A stretch of 64,000 nucleotides of DNA from JANNSX01 sp046348995 (GCA_046348995.1 JAXMDB010000004.1:186001-250000), one strand, 5' to 3'; counted from the stretch's first letter, positions 9,315 through 18,113 are shown. Made by a program: numbers and translations. The notes: generated by a model from the letters alone, not told the origin.

Positions 9315-9920
9315 ATGCCCGACAAGCTGCCGAATGACCTCCTCACGCAAAATCAGCGGTGGGCGGCGGCCCGCGTCGCCGAGGACCCGGAATATTTCAG
9401 CCGCCTCTCCGGGTTGCAGGCGCCGCGTTTCCTCTGGATCGGCTGCGCCGACAGCCGGGTCCCCGCCAACGTCATCACCGGCCTCGAGCCCGGCGAGGTG
9501 TTCGTCCATCGCAACGTCGCCAATCTCGTCTACCCGGCCGACTTGAACTGCATGTCGGTGTTGCAGTTCGCCGTCGAGGCCCTGAAGGTCCGCCATGTTA
9601 TCGTCTGCGGACACTATGGCTGCGGCGGCGTTCAGGCGGCCGTCGACGGCTCCCAGAACGGCCTCATCGATCATTGGCTCGAGCCCATCCGCGACTTGAA
9701 CCGCACGCACAAGAGCATCCTCGCCTCGCTCCCCGACGACCGCGCCCGGGTCGATTGCCTGTGCGAGCTCAACGTCCGCGAGCAGGCCCGCACGGTCATC
9801 CATTCGCCGATCATCCAGCGCGCCTGGGATCGCGGCCAGGAGGTCTCCGTGCACGGCTGGATCTACGGTCTCGCCAACGGTCACATCAAGGATCTCGACT
9901 GCGGGAAGGCAGGCCCATGA
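9315..9920 (+). CDS. Beta-class carbonic anhydrase
   Basis: Zinc enzyme interconverting CO2 and bicarbonate, 201 residues. The zinc and dyad residues are visible: GCADSRVP (Cys ligand, Asp-Arg dyad) and CGHYGCGGV (His and Cys ligands). A good ribosome site (AAGGAA) precedes MPDKLPNDLL; an in-frame ATG 17 codons up overlaps the preceding gene and was not chosen. Its stop overlaps the start of the following peptidase gene (ATGA), implying translational coupling. Inside a catabolic-looking array it may supply bicarbonate to, or remove CO2 from, a neighbouring reaction; that is inference. Confidence 0.94.
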   Translation: MPDKLPNDLLTQNQRWAAARVAEDPEYFSRLSGLQAPRFLWIGCADSRVPANVITGLEPGEVFVHRNVANLVYPADLNCMSVLQFAVEALKVRHVIVCGHYGCGGVQAAVDGSQNGLIDHWLEPIRDLNRTHKSILASLPDDRARVDCLCELNVREQARTVIHSPIIQRAWDRGQEVSVHGWIYGLANGHIKDLDCGKAGP

Positions 9921-10912
9921 GCAGCGCCTCCGATCGTCCGTTCCGCATCGATGGTCCGCAGTACAGCAAGTGGTCCGAGAAGATTTTCCACGAGCTCCGG
10001 CAGGGCCGCGTCGATGCCTTGCACGTGACCGCCACCTATCACGAGGACTTCCGCGAGACGGTCGAGCGGCTCGCCGACTGGAACCGGCTGTTCGAGCGGC
10101 ATTCGGACCTCCTGATCCCCGGCCGGAGGGCAGCCGACGTCGTCAAAGCGCGGCAGACCAACCGCACCGCGATCTTCATGGGCTTCCAGAACGCCTCGCC
10201 CATCGAGGACGACATTGGCTTGGTGGAAATCCTCCACCAGCTCGGCGGGCGCTTCATGCAGCTCACCTACAACAACCAGTCTCTGCTCGGCGCCGGCTGC
10301 TATGAAGCCCACGACGCCGGTATCACGCGCATGGGCCGCGAGGTGATCGCCGAGATGAACCGCGTCGGCATGGCGATCGACATGTCGCATTCGGCCGAGC
10401 GCACGACGCTCGAGACGATCGCGCTATCGAAGCGGCCGGTCTGCATCAGCCACGCCAACCCGTCGTCCTGGCACCCCGTCGCCCGCAACAAGTCGGACGC
10501 GGTGCTGAAGGCGCTCGGGCAAAGCGGCGGCATGCTCGGCTTCTCGCTCTATCCCTTGCATCTCAAGGGCGGCTCGGATTGCACACTGGACGACTTCACC
10601 GCCATGGTCGCGCGCACCGCCGACCTCATGGGCGTCGATCACATTGGGCTCGGCTCCGACTTCTGCCAGGACCAGCCCGACAGCATCATCGAATGGATGC
10701 GCAACGGCCGTTGGACGAAGGGCGGAACCGTGACGCCCGGCCTCGGCAAGCCGGTGTTGCCGCCGCTGCTCTCGTGGTTCAAGGGCAATCTCGACTGGGA
10801 CGGTATCGAGGCAGCGCTGTTGCGTCGCGGGTTCTCGGCCGCTGACACGGGCAAGATCATGGGCGAAAACTGGTACGCCTATTTCTGCCGTTCTTTCGAG
10901 CCGGAGACCTGA
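9917..10912 (+). CDS. Membrane-dipeptidase (M19) family metallohydrolase
   Basis: M19 family TIM-barrel hydrolase, 331 residues. Family elements seen: QLTYNN, DMSHSAERT, SHANPSSWHPVARN (metal-binding His) and GLGSDFCQD (Asp). The canonical N-terminal HxD metal pair of renal-type dipeptidases is not apparent; the protein instead begins with IDGPQYSKWSEKIFHEL, so it belongs to a divergent subgroup and may use one metal or a different substrate. Overlaps the carbonic anhydrase gene by four bases and is followed three bases later by the unknown 771-residue gene, so the three are almost certainly co-expressed. Confidence 0.85.
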   Translation: MSSASDRPFRIDGPQYSKWSEKIFHELRQGRVDALHVTATYHEDFRETVERLADWNRLFERHSDLLIPGRRAADVVKARQTNRTAIFMGFQNASPIEDDIGLVEILHQLGGRFMQLTYNNQSLLGAGCYEAHDAGITRMGREVIAEMNRVGMAIDMSHSAERTTLETIALSKRPVCISHANPSSWHPVARNKSDAVLKALGQSGGMLGFSLYPLHLKGGSDCTLDDFTAMVARTADLMGVDHIGLGSDFCQDQPDSIIEWMRNGRWTKGGTVTPGLGKPVLPPLLSWFKGNLDWDGIEAALLRRGFSAADTGKIMGENWYAYFCRSFEPET

Positions 10913-10915
10913 GCC

Positions 10916-13231
10916 ATGCCCCTCGACGCCATTCGCAACGATGCAGGACGCATTCCTCCGCGGTCGCCCGATCAGGTGATGCGGCTTCACCGGCTCGGCG
11001 CCCACCATGCAACGCGCCTCTCCTTCTTGCGCGCGATGCTACGCCGTGTCGCCGACGAAGGGTGGCGGTGCACGCGGCCCGTCTGGCGCATCGACGACAA
11101 GGGCGTCGGCGTTGCGGTCTACGAGGTGGCCGGGCCACGTCACGTCTACTCGCTCGTCGCCTTCGGCCATGACCTGCCGCCCGAAAAGCGTACCGATCGC
11201 GTCATCGCGGAAGAATGGGACGCGACCTTTACACTCTTCGACGGCCGACCGACGGAGGCCGATCTTGCACGTCTCGCCGCCAACGTGCCCAAGCAGGAGG
11301 CGGGCCGTGTCAGCGATCGCGAGATCGTGCTCCTGCGTGCCAACCGCAGCGTGCGGCTGTTCGAGCTCGTGATCGCCGCGCTCGCGGAGGGCCGTCAGCC
11401 GGACGCCGCCGAGATCGATCGCGTCGGCTATCTGATGCGCACCACCGCCGTCTACGGTGGCGGCAAGTTCGGGATGTCCGACCGCGAGCGCATCGCGGAT
11501 CGCCCGGAGCTCGCCGGCCCCTTCCGGGCCGAGATGCTCGCCGTCTGGCTCGCCCGCGCCTTCACGACCGACCTCGCCGAGCACCTGGCGCGCGTCCGCA
11601 ACCCGGCGAAAGCCGTTCCCTTCGATCGCGAGCTGCGCCGGCATTTGGGCGTCGGCAATTCGACCGGGCTCGGCATGGCGCCCTTCGTCGTCAATCACCC
11701 GACGCTGTTCGGTCGCTGGGTTGCGGCCCGCGAGACGGCACTCGCCAGGGTCCGCAGCGAGCGGCAGACGACGCCTGCCATTCGCGAGCGCTTCCTCGAG
11801 CTGTTCGGGCGCGCCCGCGCTTACGCGGCCTCCTGGCGTGTCGAGGATCAAGGCTACACGCAGCGCATCGGCAGGCTCGAGCGCGATCTCGACGGGCTCG
11901 CCAGCGCAATCTCGACCGGCCTGCTCGATCAACCCCAGCCCTGGAACGCGCTCTACACCCATACCGAGGCGCACTGCGATCTCGACGCGCAGGAGCTGGT
12001 CGTCACGCTCGTGCTCGAGCCCAACGGTGCGCTGATCGACGATCTCGCCGACGAGATGGCGAGCGAGGAAGCACGCTTCTTTACGATCGACGGCAGCATG
12101 AGCACTGCCGCCCTCCGCAGTCCCATCGAGCGCGACTATGCCTGGGCGCTCGGCACGAACTATGCCGAGCCCGCCCATCAGGCGCGCTTCTGGTACACCT
12201 CTGTCGAGAAGCTCGAGCCGCGCTTGGGCGAGCGGTTCGAGGAGGATGGGAGCACACTCGAGCAACCGCTGGCCGTCGCCCGCGATGTCGCCGCGCTCTA
12301 TGCGGAGCTGTCCAAGGCAGCGGCGGACGCGTCGTTGGCGGCATTCCTGGCCGACCACCCCGAGCATCGCCATGTGGTTCGGCGGGTGCAGGCCTCGGTG
12401 CATCACCCCTACCAGGAGATCCGCGACAACATCATCGACGCGGAGATGAGCCCGAACGACATCCTACGCTGCAAGCTCGCGTTCTTCGGCGCCCAGCGCT
12501 TCGATCCCAAATCGGATCGCTGGCTCAGGATCTCGCTCTTTCCCTATGCGCCGTTCCCCGACGAGATCGACCGCTCGAACGCCGACGACTGGGCCTTCCC
12601 GCCGCTGCCGAGCCCTAAGCGCGCGACCATCACGGTGTCGCTCAACGAGATCGACTCCCTGGCCAAGAAGGCGACGCGCGGCGCGGGCTATGCCTGGGGC
12701 GTCGCCGAGGAAGCGGGACGCGCGGTGCGCTGGCTCGAGAGCCGCGGGCTGCCGGGATTGATGTCGCTGCATCGCCTGCTCGAGCGTGGCTCGACGGCAG
12801 GCTCTGCCCTCATCGCCGGCACCAGCTTCGCCGATCGCGCTCACGAGATCGCCCAAGGCAAGAGCCTCGCCGCGACGGCCGTCACGGAGCCGCTGCTCGT
12901 GGTCCCCTTCGCCGCCGCGGCCGCGCGCCTTGCGGGTCGCGATCTGGACCTTGCGGGCGAAGGCTTCCGCCTGCGGATCTCCAACGGTGCCATCGCACTC
13001 TGCGGCCGGGAGTCCGCGCTTGCAGGCCGCGCAACCGATCTGACGCTCGGGCCCTCCGGCGGCGCGTGCGACGGCGCGGCACTTTCCGAGCGGATCGGCG
13101 GCGTCACCGTCGACCTCGATCTGTGGCGCGCCCTCGACCGGTTCGCCGCCAAGACCTACGTTCCGGCGAGCGCCACCTCGCGCCAGCGGGCCGGTGCGGG
13201 TGGCGGCATGCAGAACATCGACAACGACTAG
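10916..13231 (+). CDS. Two-part protein of unknown function with DUF3726-like C-terminus
   Basis: 771 residues, no signal peptide or membrane span. Residues 1 to about 565 match no family I can name; they are soluble, rich in charged residues, with repeated His/Arg/Glu-containing segments (RLHRLGAHHATRLSFLRAML, QEIRDNIIDAEMSPNDILRCKL). From about residue 572 the sequence reads VSLNEIDSLAKKATRGAGYA and WGVAEEAGRAVRWLESRGLPG, which resembles, from memory, the DUF3726 family usually encoded as its own protein of about 200 residues. It therefore looks like a fusion. It sits three bases after the M19 peptidase gene and 48 before the M24 peptidase gene, inside an operon of hydrolytic and cyclodeaminase-like enzymes. 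Function unknown. Confidence 0.75.
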   Translation: MPLDAIRNDAGRIPPRSPDQVMRLHRLGAHHATRLSFLRAMLRRVADEGWRCTRPVWRIDDKGVGVAVYEVAGPRHVYSLVAFGHDLPPEKRTDRVIAEEWDATFTLFDGRPTEADLARLAANVPKQEAGRVSDREIVLLRANRSVRLFELVIAALAEGRQPDAAEIDRVGYLMRTTAVYGGGKFGMSDRERIADRPELAGPFRAEMLAVWLARAFTTDLAEHLARVRNPAKAVPFDRELRRHLGVGNSTGLGMAPFVVNHPTLFGRWVAARETALARVRSERQTTPAIRERFLELFGRARAYAASWRVEDQGYTQRIGRLERDLDGLASAISTGLLDQPQPWNALYTHTEAHCDLDAQELVVTLVLEPNGALIDDLADEMASEEARFFTIDGSMSTAALRSPIERDYAWALGTNYAEPAHQARFWYTSVEKLEPRLGERFEEDGSTLEQPLAVARDVAALYAELSKAAADASLAAFLADHPEHRHVVRRVQASVHHPYQEIRDNIIDAEMSPNDILRCKLAFFGAQRFDPKSDRWLRISLFPYAPFPDEIDRSNADDWAFPPLPSPKRATITVSLNEIDSLAKKATRGAGYAWGVAEEAGRAVRWLESRGLPGLMSLHRLLERGSTAGSALIAGTSFADRAHEIAQGKSLAATAVTEPLLVVPFAAAAARLAGRDLDLAGEGFRLRISNGAIALCGRESALAGRATDLTLGPSGGACDGAALSERIGGVTVDLDLWRALDRFAAKTYVPASATSRQRAGAGGGMQNIDND

Positions 13232-13279
13232 AATGAAAAGCGGTGCAGCCATCGCTGCATCCGCTCTCCTGGGGAAAAC

Positions 13280-14461
13280 ATGGCCAAGACAGTGAAAGTC
13301 CCGAAGCACGGATTTCCGGCGGAGGAGTTCGCGCACCGCCACGAGCGCGCCCGCAAAGCGATGGATGCGGCCGGGCTCGATGCGCTCGTCGTCACCACGC
13401 CGCAGAACATCCGCTACTTCACGGGCTTCGAGACCCAGTTCTGGGAGAGCCCGACGCGGCCCTGGTATCTGATCGTGCCGCGCGCCGGCCAGATCATCGC
13501 CGTGTTTCCCTCGATCGGCGAACCGGCGTTGCTTGCGACCACCTCCGTACGCGACATTCGCACCTGGTCGTCGCCCGACTTGAAGGACGACGGCATCTCG
13601 CTGATGGCGGCGACGCTGCTCGACCTCAAGAGGAAGCACGGCAAGATCGGCTGGGAATTCGGCCGCGAGATGCTCGTGCGCGCGCCGCGCATCGATGTCG
13701 ACAGGATCGCGAGGAAAGCGCGCGGCCTCCAGTTCACCGACGGCTCGCCGACGATCTGGGGGCTCAGGCAAGTGAAGAGCGCCGCCGAGATCGATCGCAT
13801 CCGCGTCGCCTGCACCATCGCCAGCGACGCCTATGACGAGGTGCCTCGCATGACGAAGGTCGGCGACACGACGCGCCAGTCCGAGCTCAAGCTGCGCACC
13901 ATGCTCATGCAGAAGGGCGCCGATCACGTGCCCTTCATCGCCACCGCCGCCGGCCAAGGCGGCTACGACCAGATCATCGCCGGTCCCGGCGAGCACAAGC
14001 TCAGGAAGGGCGACGTGCTCTTCCACGACATCGGCTGCACCTACGACGGCTATTTCTGCGACTTCGACCGCAACTTCGCCGTCGGCAAGATTTCCGACGA
14101 CGCCAAGCGCATTCACGAGGTGCTGTGGCTCGCGACGGAAGCCGGCATGAAAGCCGCGCGTCCGGGCAGGACGATGCAAGACGTCTTCCATGTCATGGCG
14201 AAGTTCCTCGAGGACGCGGGCTCGATCGGCAACAATGTCGGCCGCATCGGCCACGGCCTCGGCATGCATCTGACCGAGCCGCCCTCCTTCATGCTGGGCA
14301 ACGAGACGCCGATCGTGCCCGGCATGGTGCTCACCATCGAGCCGGGGATGGAATACGCGCCCGGCAAGATGCTCGTGCACGAGGAGAACATCGCCATCGG
14401 CGAAAGCCGCAACGAGCTCCTGACCCGCCGCGCACCGCGCGAGATGCCGGTCATCGGCTGA
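13280..14461 (+). CDS. M24 family metallopeptidase (Xaa-Pro/creatinase type)
   Basis: Pita-bread-fold dinuclear metallohydrolase, 393 residues. The N-terminal creatinase-like domain contains VTTPQNIRYFTGF; the catalytic domain shows the ligand set DIGCTYDGYFCDFDR (two Asp, near residues 250-262), GHGLGMHLTEPP (His), TIEPGM (Glu) and VHEEN (Glu). Such enzymes are Xaa-Pro peptidases or act on small amidino/cyclic compounds; the pairing with an ornithine-cyclodeaminase-like gene directly downstream recalls ectoine-utilisation clusters (EutD/DoeA with EutC), but the other ectoine genes are absent. GGGGAAAAC lies just before the ATG. Confidence 0.88.
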   Translation: MAKTVKVPKHGFPAEEFAHRHERARKAMDAAGLDALVVTTPQNIRYFTGFETQFWESPTRPWYLIVPRAGQIIAVFPSIGEPALLATTSVRDIRTWSSPDLKDDGISLMAATLLDLKRKHGKIGWEFGREMLVRAPRIDVDRIARKARGLQFTDGSPTIWGLRQVKSAAEIDRIRVACTIASDAYDEVPRMTKVGDTTRQSELKLRTMLMQKGADHVPFIATAAGQGGYDQIIAGPGEHKLRKGDVLFHDIGCTYDGYFCDFDRNFAVGKISDDAKRIHEVLWLATEAGMKAARPGRTMQDVFHVMAKFLEDAGSIGNNVGRIGHGLGMHLTEPPSFMLGNETPIVPGMVLTIEPGMEYAPGKMLVHEENIAIGESRNELLTRRAPREMPVIG

Positions 14462-14473
14462 CACGAGGATCAC

Positions 14474-15412
14474 ATGGCTTTGAGAATTGACGGCCCGACG
14501 ATCGACCGCGTCATGGACTGGACGGCGCTCGTCGCCCGGATCGAGGCTTGCCATAAGCTCCCCCAGCCCGAGATCGGCGATACGCTGTTGCGCGTCGAGC
14601 CGAATGCGATCCTCGTGCGCACGGCCTGGGTCCGCGGTCTCGGCGTCTGCGTCAAGGCCGCGACCGTGTTCCCGGGCAACGTCGCGCCGATGCCGAGCAT
14701 CCAGGGCGAGGTGCTTTTGTTCGACAAGGACCAGGGCACGCTCGTCGCCTCGATCGATGCGGTCGCCGAGACGCGCTGGAAGACGGCGGGCGATTCCGCG
14801 CTCGGCTCCAAGCTGCTGTCGCGCCCCGACAGCCGGCATCTGCTGCTCGTCGGCGCCGGAACGATGTCGGAACCGCTGATCCGCGCGCATCTGGCGGTGC
14901 GCCCGTCGATCGAACGCGTCACCATCTGGAACCGCACGGCCGATCGCGCTCGCGCGGTGGCTGCCCGGCTCGGCGATCTCGGGCGGCCCGTCGCCGTCGC
15001 GGCCGATCTCGGCCAGGCGGTCGCCGAGGCCGATATCGTCTCCTGCGCGACCATGTCCTCGACGCCGGTGCTCGAAGGCCGCTGGCTCAAGTCCGGCACC
15101 CACGTCGACCTCATCGGCGCCTATCGGCTCGACATGCGCGAGGCCGACGACGAGGTGATGCGGCGCGGCAGGATCTTCGTCGATTTCCGCGGCACCACCA
15201 TCGGCCACATCGGCGAGGTGACGATCCCGATCCAAACCGGCGTCATCCGCGAGTCCGACGTGTTGGCCGATCTCTACGATCTCGCCCAAGGCGCGCCCGG
15301 CCGGCGCAGTGCAGACGAGATCACCGTCTACAAGAACGGCGGCGGCGCGCATCTCGACCTGATGACGGCGCGGGCGATCGTCGAAGGTGCGCAAGCCCGG
15401 GGGATCGGCTGA
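14474..15412 (+). CDS. Ornithine cyclodeaminase/mu-crystallin family protein
   Basis: NAD(P)-dependent enzyme of the ornithine cyclodeaminase superfamily, 312 residues. It shows the Rossmann segment LLVGAGTMSEPLIRAHL, the partner motif VTIWNRTADRARAVAARL and the late GTHVDLIGAYRLDMREADD substrate-loop region. Members cyclise ornithine, reduce cyclic ketimines, or act as amino-acid dehydrogenases, so the exact reaction is open. It begins 12 bases after the M24 gene and its stop directly abuts the ATG of the amidotransferase, so expression is coupled to both. AGGA lies before the start. Confidence 0.88.
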   Translation: MALRIDGPTIDRVMDWTALVARIEACHKLPQPEIGDTLLRVEPNAILVRTAWVRGLGVCVKAATVFPGNVAPMPSIQGEVLLFDKDQGTLVASIDAVAETRWKTAGDSALGSKLLSRPDSRHLLLVGAGTMSEPLIRAHLAVRPSIERVTIWNRTADRARAVAARLGDLGRPVAVAADLGQAVAEADIVSCATMSSTPVLEGRWLKSGTHVDLIGAYRLDMREADDEVMRRGRIFVDFRGTTIGHIGEVTIPIQTGVIRESDVLADLYDLAQGAPGRRSADEITVYKNGGGAHLDLMTARAIVEGAQARGIG

Positions 15413-16153
15413 ATGACCAAACGTCCGCTCGCCGTGTTCAACGCGGGGCCCTTCCGCGCCGACAAATCGGATGGGCTCTATCACTATGTGGGAGGCGACA
15501 ATCCGACGTTGTTCGCCAAAATGATGGAGATCGATCACGCCGACGTCGTCGAGGTGCCGATCCAGGACGCGGACTGCCGCTTTCCCGATCCAGCCGAGAT
15601 CGCGGGCGTCGTCATCTCCGGCTCTCCCGCCATGATCACCGATCGCCATGCCTGGGCCGAGCGCGCCGCACAATGGGTCGCCGATAGCAACGGCAAGCTT
15701 CCGGTGCTCGGCGTCTGCTTCGGCCACCAGCTCGTTGCGCATGCGCTCGGGGGGCGCGTCGCGGCCCTCCCCACCTGTTCCGAGTACGGCACCATCGAGG
15801 TCAAGGCGACGCCGGCGGCCGATGCCGATCCGGTCTTCCAAGGCGCACCCAAGACGTTCAAGGCGCAGGCCGCGCATTCGCAGACGGTCGCCGATCTGCC
15901 GCGAGGCGCCAAGCTGCTCGCCGAAAACGGCTTCGGCGTGCAGGCCGCCCGCATGGCGGACACCGTATGGGGTTTGCAATTCCACCCGGAGTTCGATCTG
16001 GGCTTCATGCGCGTGCTCTTCAAGACCTACGCCAGCTACATGGCTGGCATCGGCATCGACGTCGACACCGAGAGCACGCGCCTTGCCGACAGCCCGATTG
16101 CGCTCCGCGTGCTCCGCAATTTCGCGAGCCTCGTGAAGCCGCGGATCATCTGA
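15413..16153 (+). CDS. Class I glutamine amidotransferase
   Basis: Cytoplasmic GATase1-fold protein of 246 residues. The Cys nucleophile is in GVCFGHQLVAHALGG and the His-Glu pair in LQFHPEFD. It lacks a fused synthetase domain, so it belongs to the GMP-synthase-like/gamma-glutamyl-hydrolase-like stand-alone group. The start codon follows the upstream stop with no gap. As last gene of the array its likely job is to hydrolyse or transfer an amide or gamma-glutamyl group in the pathway; that is inference. It converges on the thioesterase gene with only 16 bases between stops. Confidence 0.87.
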   Translation: MTKRPLAVFNAGPFRADKSDGLYHYVGGDNPTLFAKMMEIDHADVVEVPIQDADCRFPDPAEIAGVVISGSPAMITDRHAWAERAAQWVADSNGKLPVLGVCFGHQLVAHALGGRVAALPTCSEYGTIEVKATPAADADPVFQGAPKTFKAQAAHSQTVADLPRGAKLLAENGFGVQAARMADTVWGLQFHPEFDLGFMRVLFKTYASYMAGIGIDVDTESTRLADSPIALRVLRNFASLVKPRII

Positions 16154-16169
16154 GCCAGCACCTCATGGC

Positions 16170-16688
16170 TCAAGCCCGCTTCAGCGAGATGCCCTTGCCC
16201 GCTTCGGCCGGCACCTCGAGTGCGGCGTGCGCGTCGCGGATCAGCGCCATCCGCTCCGCCACCACCGGCCGCATCCGCTCCGAGCGCCGGTCCTTCAGAT
16301 TGAAGCCGATGCACTTCACCTCGTTGGTGGCGGCGAGCACGCTGTCCTCCGTCCGCCAGATCTTGTGGAACATGATGTAGCGCTTGTCGTCGAACGCGAG
16401 GAGCTGCGTCGTGACGTGCAGCGACGACCCGAGCGCCAGCTCGTCGATGTAGTGCACGTTGCTCTGCACCACGACGTACTCGTGCCCGTCGCGCGCCTCG
16501 AGATCGTCGGGGGCGTTGACCCAGTTCCAGAACGCCCAGGTCGAATGGTCGCCGATCGTCGAATAGTGCGCCATGTTCACGTGCTCGTAGAGATCGAGCC
16601 ACTCCTGGCGCACCGGGCTGCGGAACAGCACCAGCGGCGCGTCGATCGTGCCCGTCCAGGGCTGCGGCGCATCATACTCTTCAGCCAT
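16170..16688 (-). CDS. HotDog-fold acyl-CoA thioesterase family protein
   Basis: 172-residue single HotDog domain. It shows the 4HBT-like pattern VRQEWLDLYEHVNMAHY (Asp-type active site helix region) and a later WRTEDSVLAATNEVKCIGFNL strand pair typical of YbgC/FcbC-like thioesterases. The start MAEEYDAPQPW is supported by AAGGAG eight bases upstream; a longer open frame of 32 codons has no such site. Substrate unknown. It is divergent from the DMT exporter gene and shares its upstream region with it. Confidence 0.82.
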   Translation of the reverse strand: MAEEYDAPQPWTGTIDAPLVLFRSPVRQEWLDLYEHVNMAHYSTIGDHSTWAFWNWVNAPDDLEARDGHEYVVVQSNVHYIDELALGSSLHVTTQLLAFDDKRYIMFHKIWRTEDSVLAATNEVKCIGFNLKDRRSERMRPVVAERMALIRDAHAALEVPAEAGKGISLKRA

Positions 16689-16852
16689 TTTGAACACTCC
16701 TTGGGATGAGCTGCATCGGCCCTCTACCACGATCGGCGCCGCCTCCGAACCCTTCGCGCGACGCTCCGGCTGCGCGGCTGCCATGTGCCGGAGCGCTTGG
16801 GAAACCGCGCGTCCCTGCCCTAGAGTGCGCCGATCCCAACATCATCCCCGGT

Positions 16853-17728
16853 GTGCCGTTGCAAGAGAGCCGCCCAGCCGCCGACCTCGACCGCGCCGCG
16901 CTCCGCTCGGCGATCGGCGGCGTCGTCTTCGCGGGCTTCAGCCCGCTGCTGGTGCGGCTCTCGCCCGTCGGTCCGTCGGCCACCGCCTTCTGGCGGATGC
17001 TGCTCGCGCTTCCAGCCACCCTCTGGCTCGCCCGCTTCGACCCGCCGATGCCCGTCAAAGCGAAGCTCTGGGCGCTGCTCTCGGGCTTCCTGCTCGCCGG
17101 CGATCTCGTGCTGTGGAACCGCTCGATCCTGATGACGACCATCCTCGAGGCGAACGTCCTCGTGATGGTGTACCCTCTGCTCGTCTCGATCGGCGCCTGG
17201 GCGTTCTCGGGCGAGCGGCTCGGCGGGCGCGTCGGCTTGGGCGGCCTCATCGCCTTCGCCGGCCTCATCGCCATGACCGTCGGGCCTTCCTCGGGCACCT
17301 CCAACATCGTCGGCAACCTGCTCGCCGTCGGCGCGGCGGTATTCTTCGCGGGCTCCATCCTCGTCACCGCGCGGCTCCGCCAGAGCCATGCGGCGGCCTC
17401 CGTCACGGCCTGGATCTTCATCGGCGGCTTGCTCTCGGCGCTTCCCGTCGCCCTGTTCGAGGGCCAGGTCTTCGCTGATACGGCCTGGGGCTGGGGCATC
17501 CTCATCCTCTATGGCGTCGTCACGGTGTTCTCCTCGCTGCTGACGAACCGCAGCCTCGGCCGCCTGCCCGCCTCCCTCGTCGCCATCCTCGGCTACGGCC
17601 AGCCGGTGATCGCCACCGCCGCCGCGGTGCCCCTGTTCGGCGAGGTGCCGACGCTCGGCGACGCGGTCGGCGCGGCCATCGTCGTCGCCGGCCTCGCGCT
17701 CTCGACGAGCGGACGGGCGAAGGCGTAG
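16853..17728 (+). CDS. EamA/DMT superfamily transporter
   Basis: Integral inner-membrane exporter with ten predicted spans arranged as two EamA repeats (first from about residue 17, AIGGVVFAGFSPLLVRL; second from about 150). Length from the proposed GTG start (VPLQESRPAADL) is 291, normal for the family; an in-frame ATG 49 codons upstream would add a Pro/Ala-rich head overlapping the divergent thioesterase leader, which I consider unlikely. No strong ribosome site is seen at the GTG, so the start is uncertain. DMT proteins export amino acids, nucleobases or other metabolites; the substrate cannot be told. Confidence 0.85.
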   Translation: MPLQESRPAADLDRAALRSAIGGVVFAGFSPLLVRLSPVGPSATAFWRMLLALPATLWLARFDPPMPVKAKLWALLSGFLLAGDLVLWNRSILMTTILEANVLVMVYPLLVSIGAWAFSGERLGGRVGLGGLIAFAGLIAMTVGPSSGTSNIVGNLLAVGAAVFFAGSILVTARLRQSHAAASVTAWIFIGGLLSALPVALFEGQVFADTAWGWGILILYGVVTVFSSLLTNRSLGRLPASLVAILGYGQPVIATAAAVPLFGEVPTLGDAVGAAIVVAGLALSTSGRAKA

Positions 17729-17755
17729 GCGTGCGGCCAGCGACGGTCCGCCGTC

Positions 17756-17910
17756 CGTAGGTTGGGTTAGCGCGGGCACGATAGACGGGCCACCGCACGA
17801 CGCCGCCGCGCGTAACCCAACGGCGCCAACCGCAAGCCCCTGTTGGGTTACGCGCGGCGCGCCGTGCCCCTGTCATCACCACCATCCTGCCCGCGCTAAC
17901 CCAACCTACG
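17756..17910. repeat. Nested inverted repeat built on the gttgggttagcg motif
   Basis: Outer arms 17756-17776 and 17890-17910 are a perfect 21-bp inverted repeat; inner arms 17805-17821 and 17842-17858 are a perfect 17-bp inverted repeat sharing the core gttgggtta. The same core thus occurs four times in 155 bases in alternating orientation. It lies 28 bases after the DMT exporter stop in a 766-base gene-free stretch and could fold as a large cruciform or act as a transcription end. Related gttgggtta repeats are scattered in many bacterial genomes. Confidence 0.85.
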
Positions 17911-18052
17911 TGCAAGCCAACGCTCCGCGCTCTCCGGCTCGCCGTCCGCGAGCAGGGTTGGAAAACATGAGGGGCGCGGGGCGATCGAAAGCCGCGACCG
18001 AATAACAATGGGCGGCTTCTGACCGCCCCGCGACGGCGTTTTCGAAGATTAG

Positions 18053-18113
18053 CTTGGTCACCTTAAAAGCCGAGCTGCTTCGGGGAGGAGAGTCTCACCT
18101 CCTCCGGACCAAG
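18053..18113 (+). other. Candidate structured element (nested stems), no family assigned
   Basis: An outer 7-bp pair (18053-18059 with 18107-18113, CTTGGTC/GACCAAG) encloses a 7-bp stem (18084-18090 with 18099-18105, GGAGGAG/CTCCTCC) with an 8-base loop. The region from about 17,990 to 18,300 has no convincing coding frame. It could be part of a small RNA, a leader, or chance in GC-rich DNA. I see no match to riboswitches, 6S, SRP, tmRNA or RNase P consensus. Confidence 0.25.

Noticed and set aside
9359..9916. Extension of the M19 peptidase frame upstream by 186 codons
   Set aside because: This part is an Arg-rich shadow of the carbonic anhydrase gene; the ATGA overlap gives the natural start.
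12464..15985. A 1173-codon minus-strand frame opposite the M24, cyclodeaminase and amidotransferase genes
   Set aside because: Three well-supported plus-strand genes cover it with intact catalytic motifs. The antisense product has no recognisable motif and is a GC shadow.
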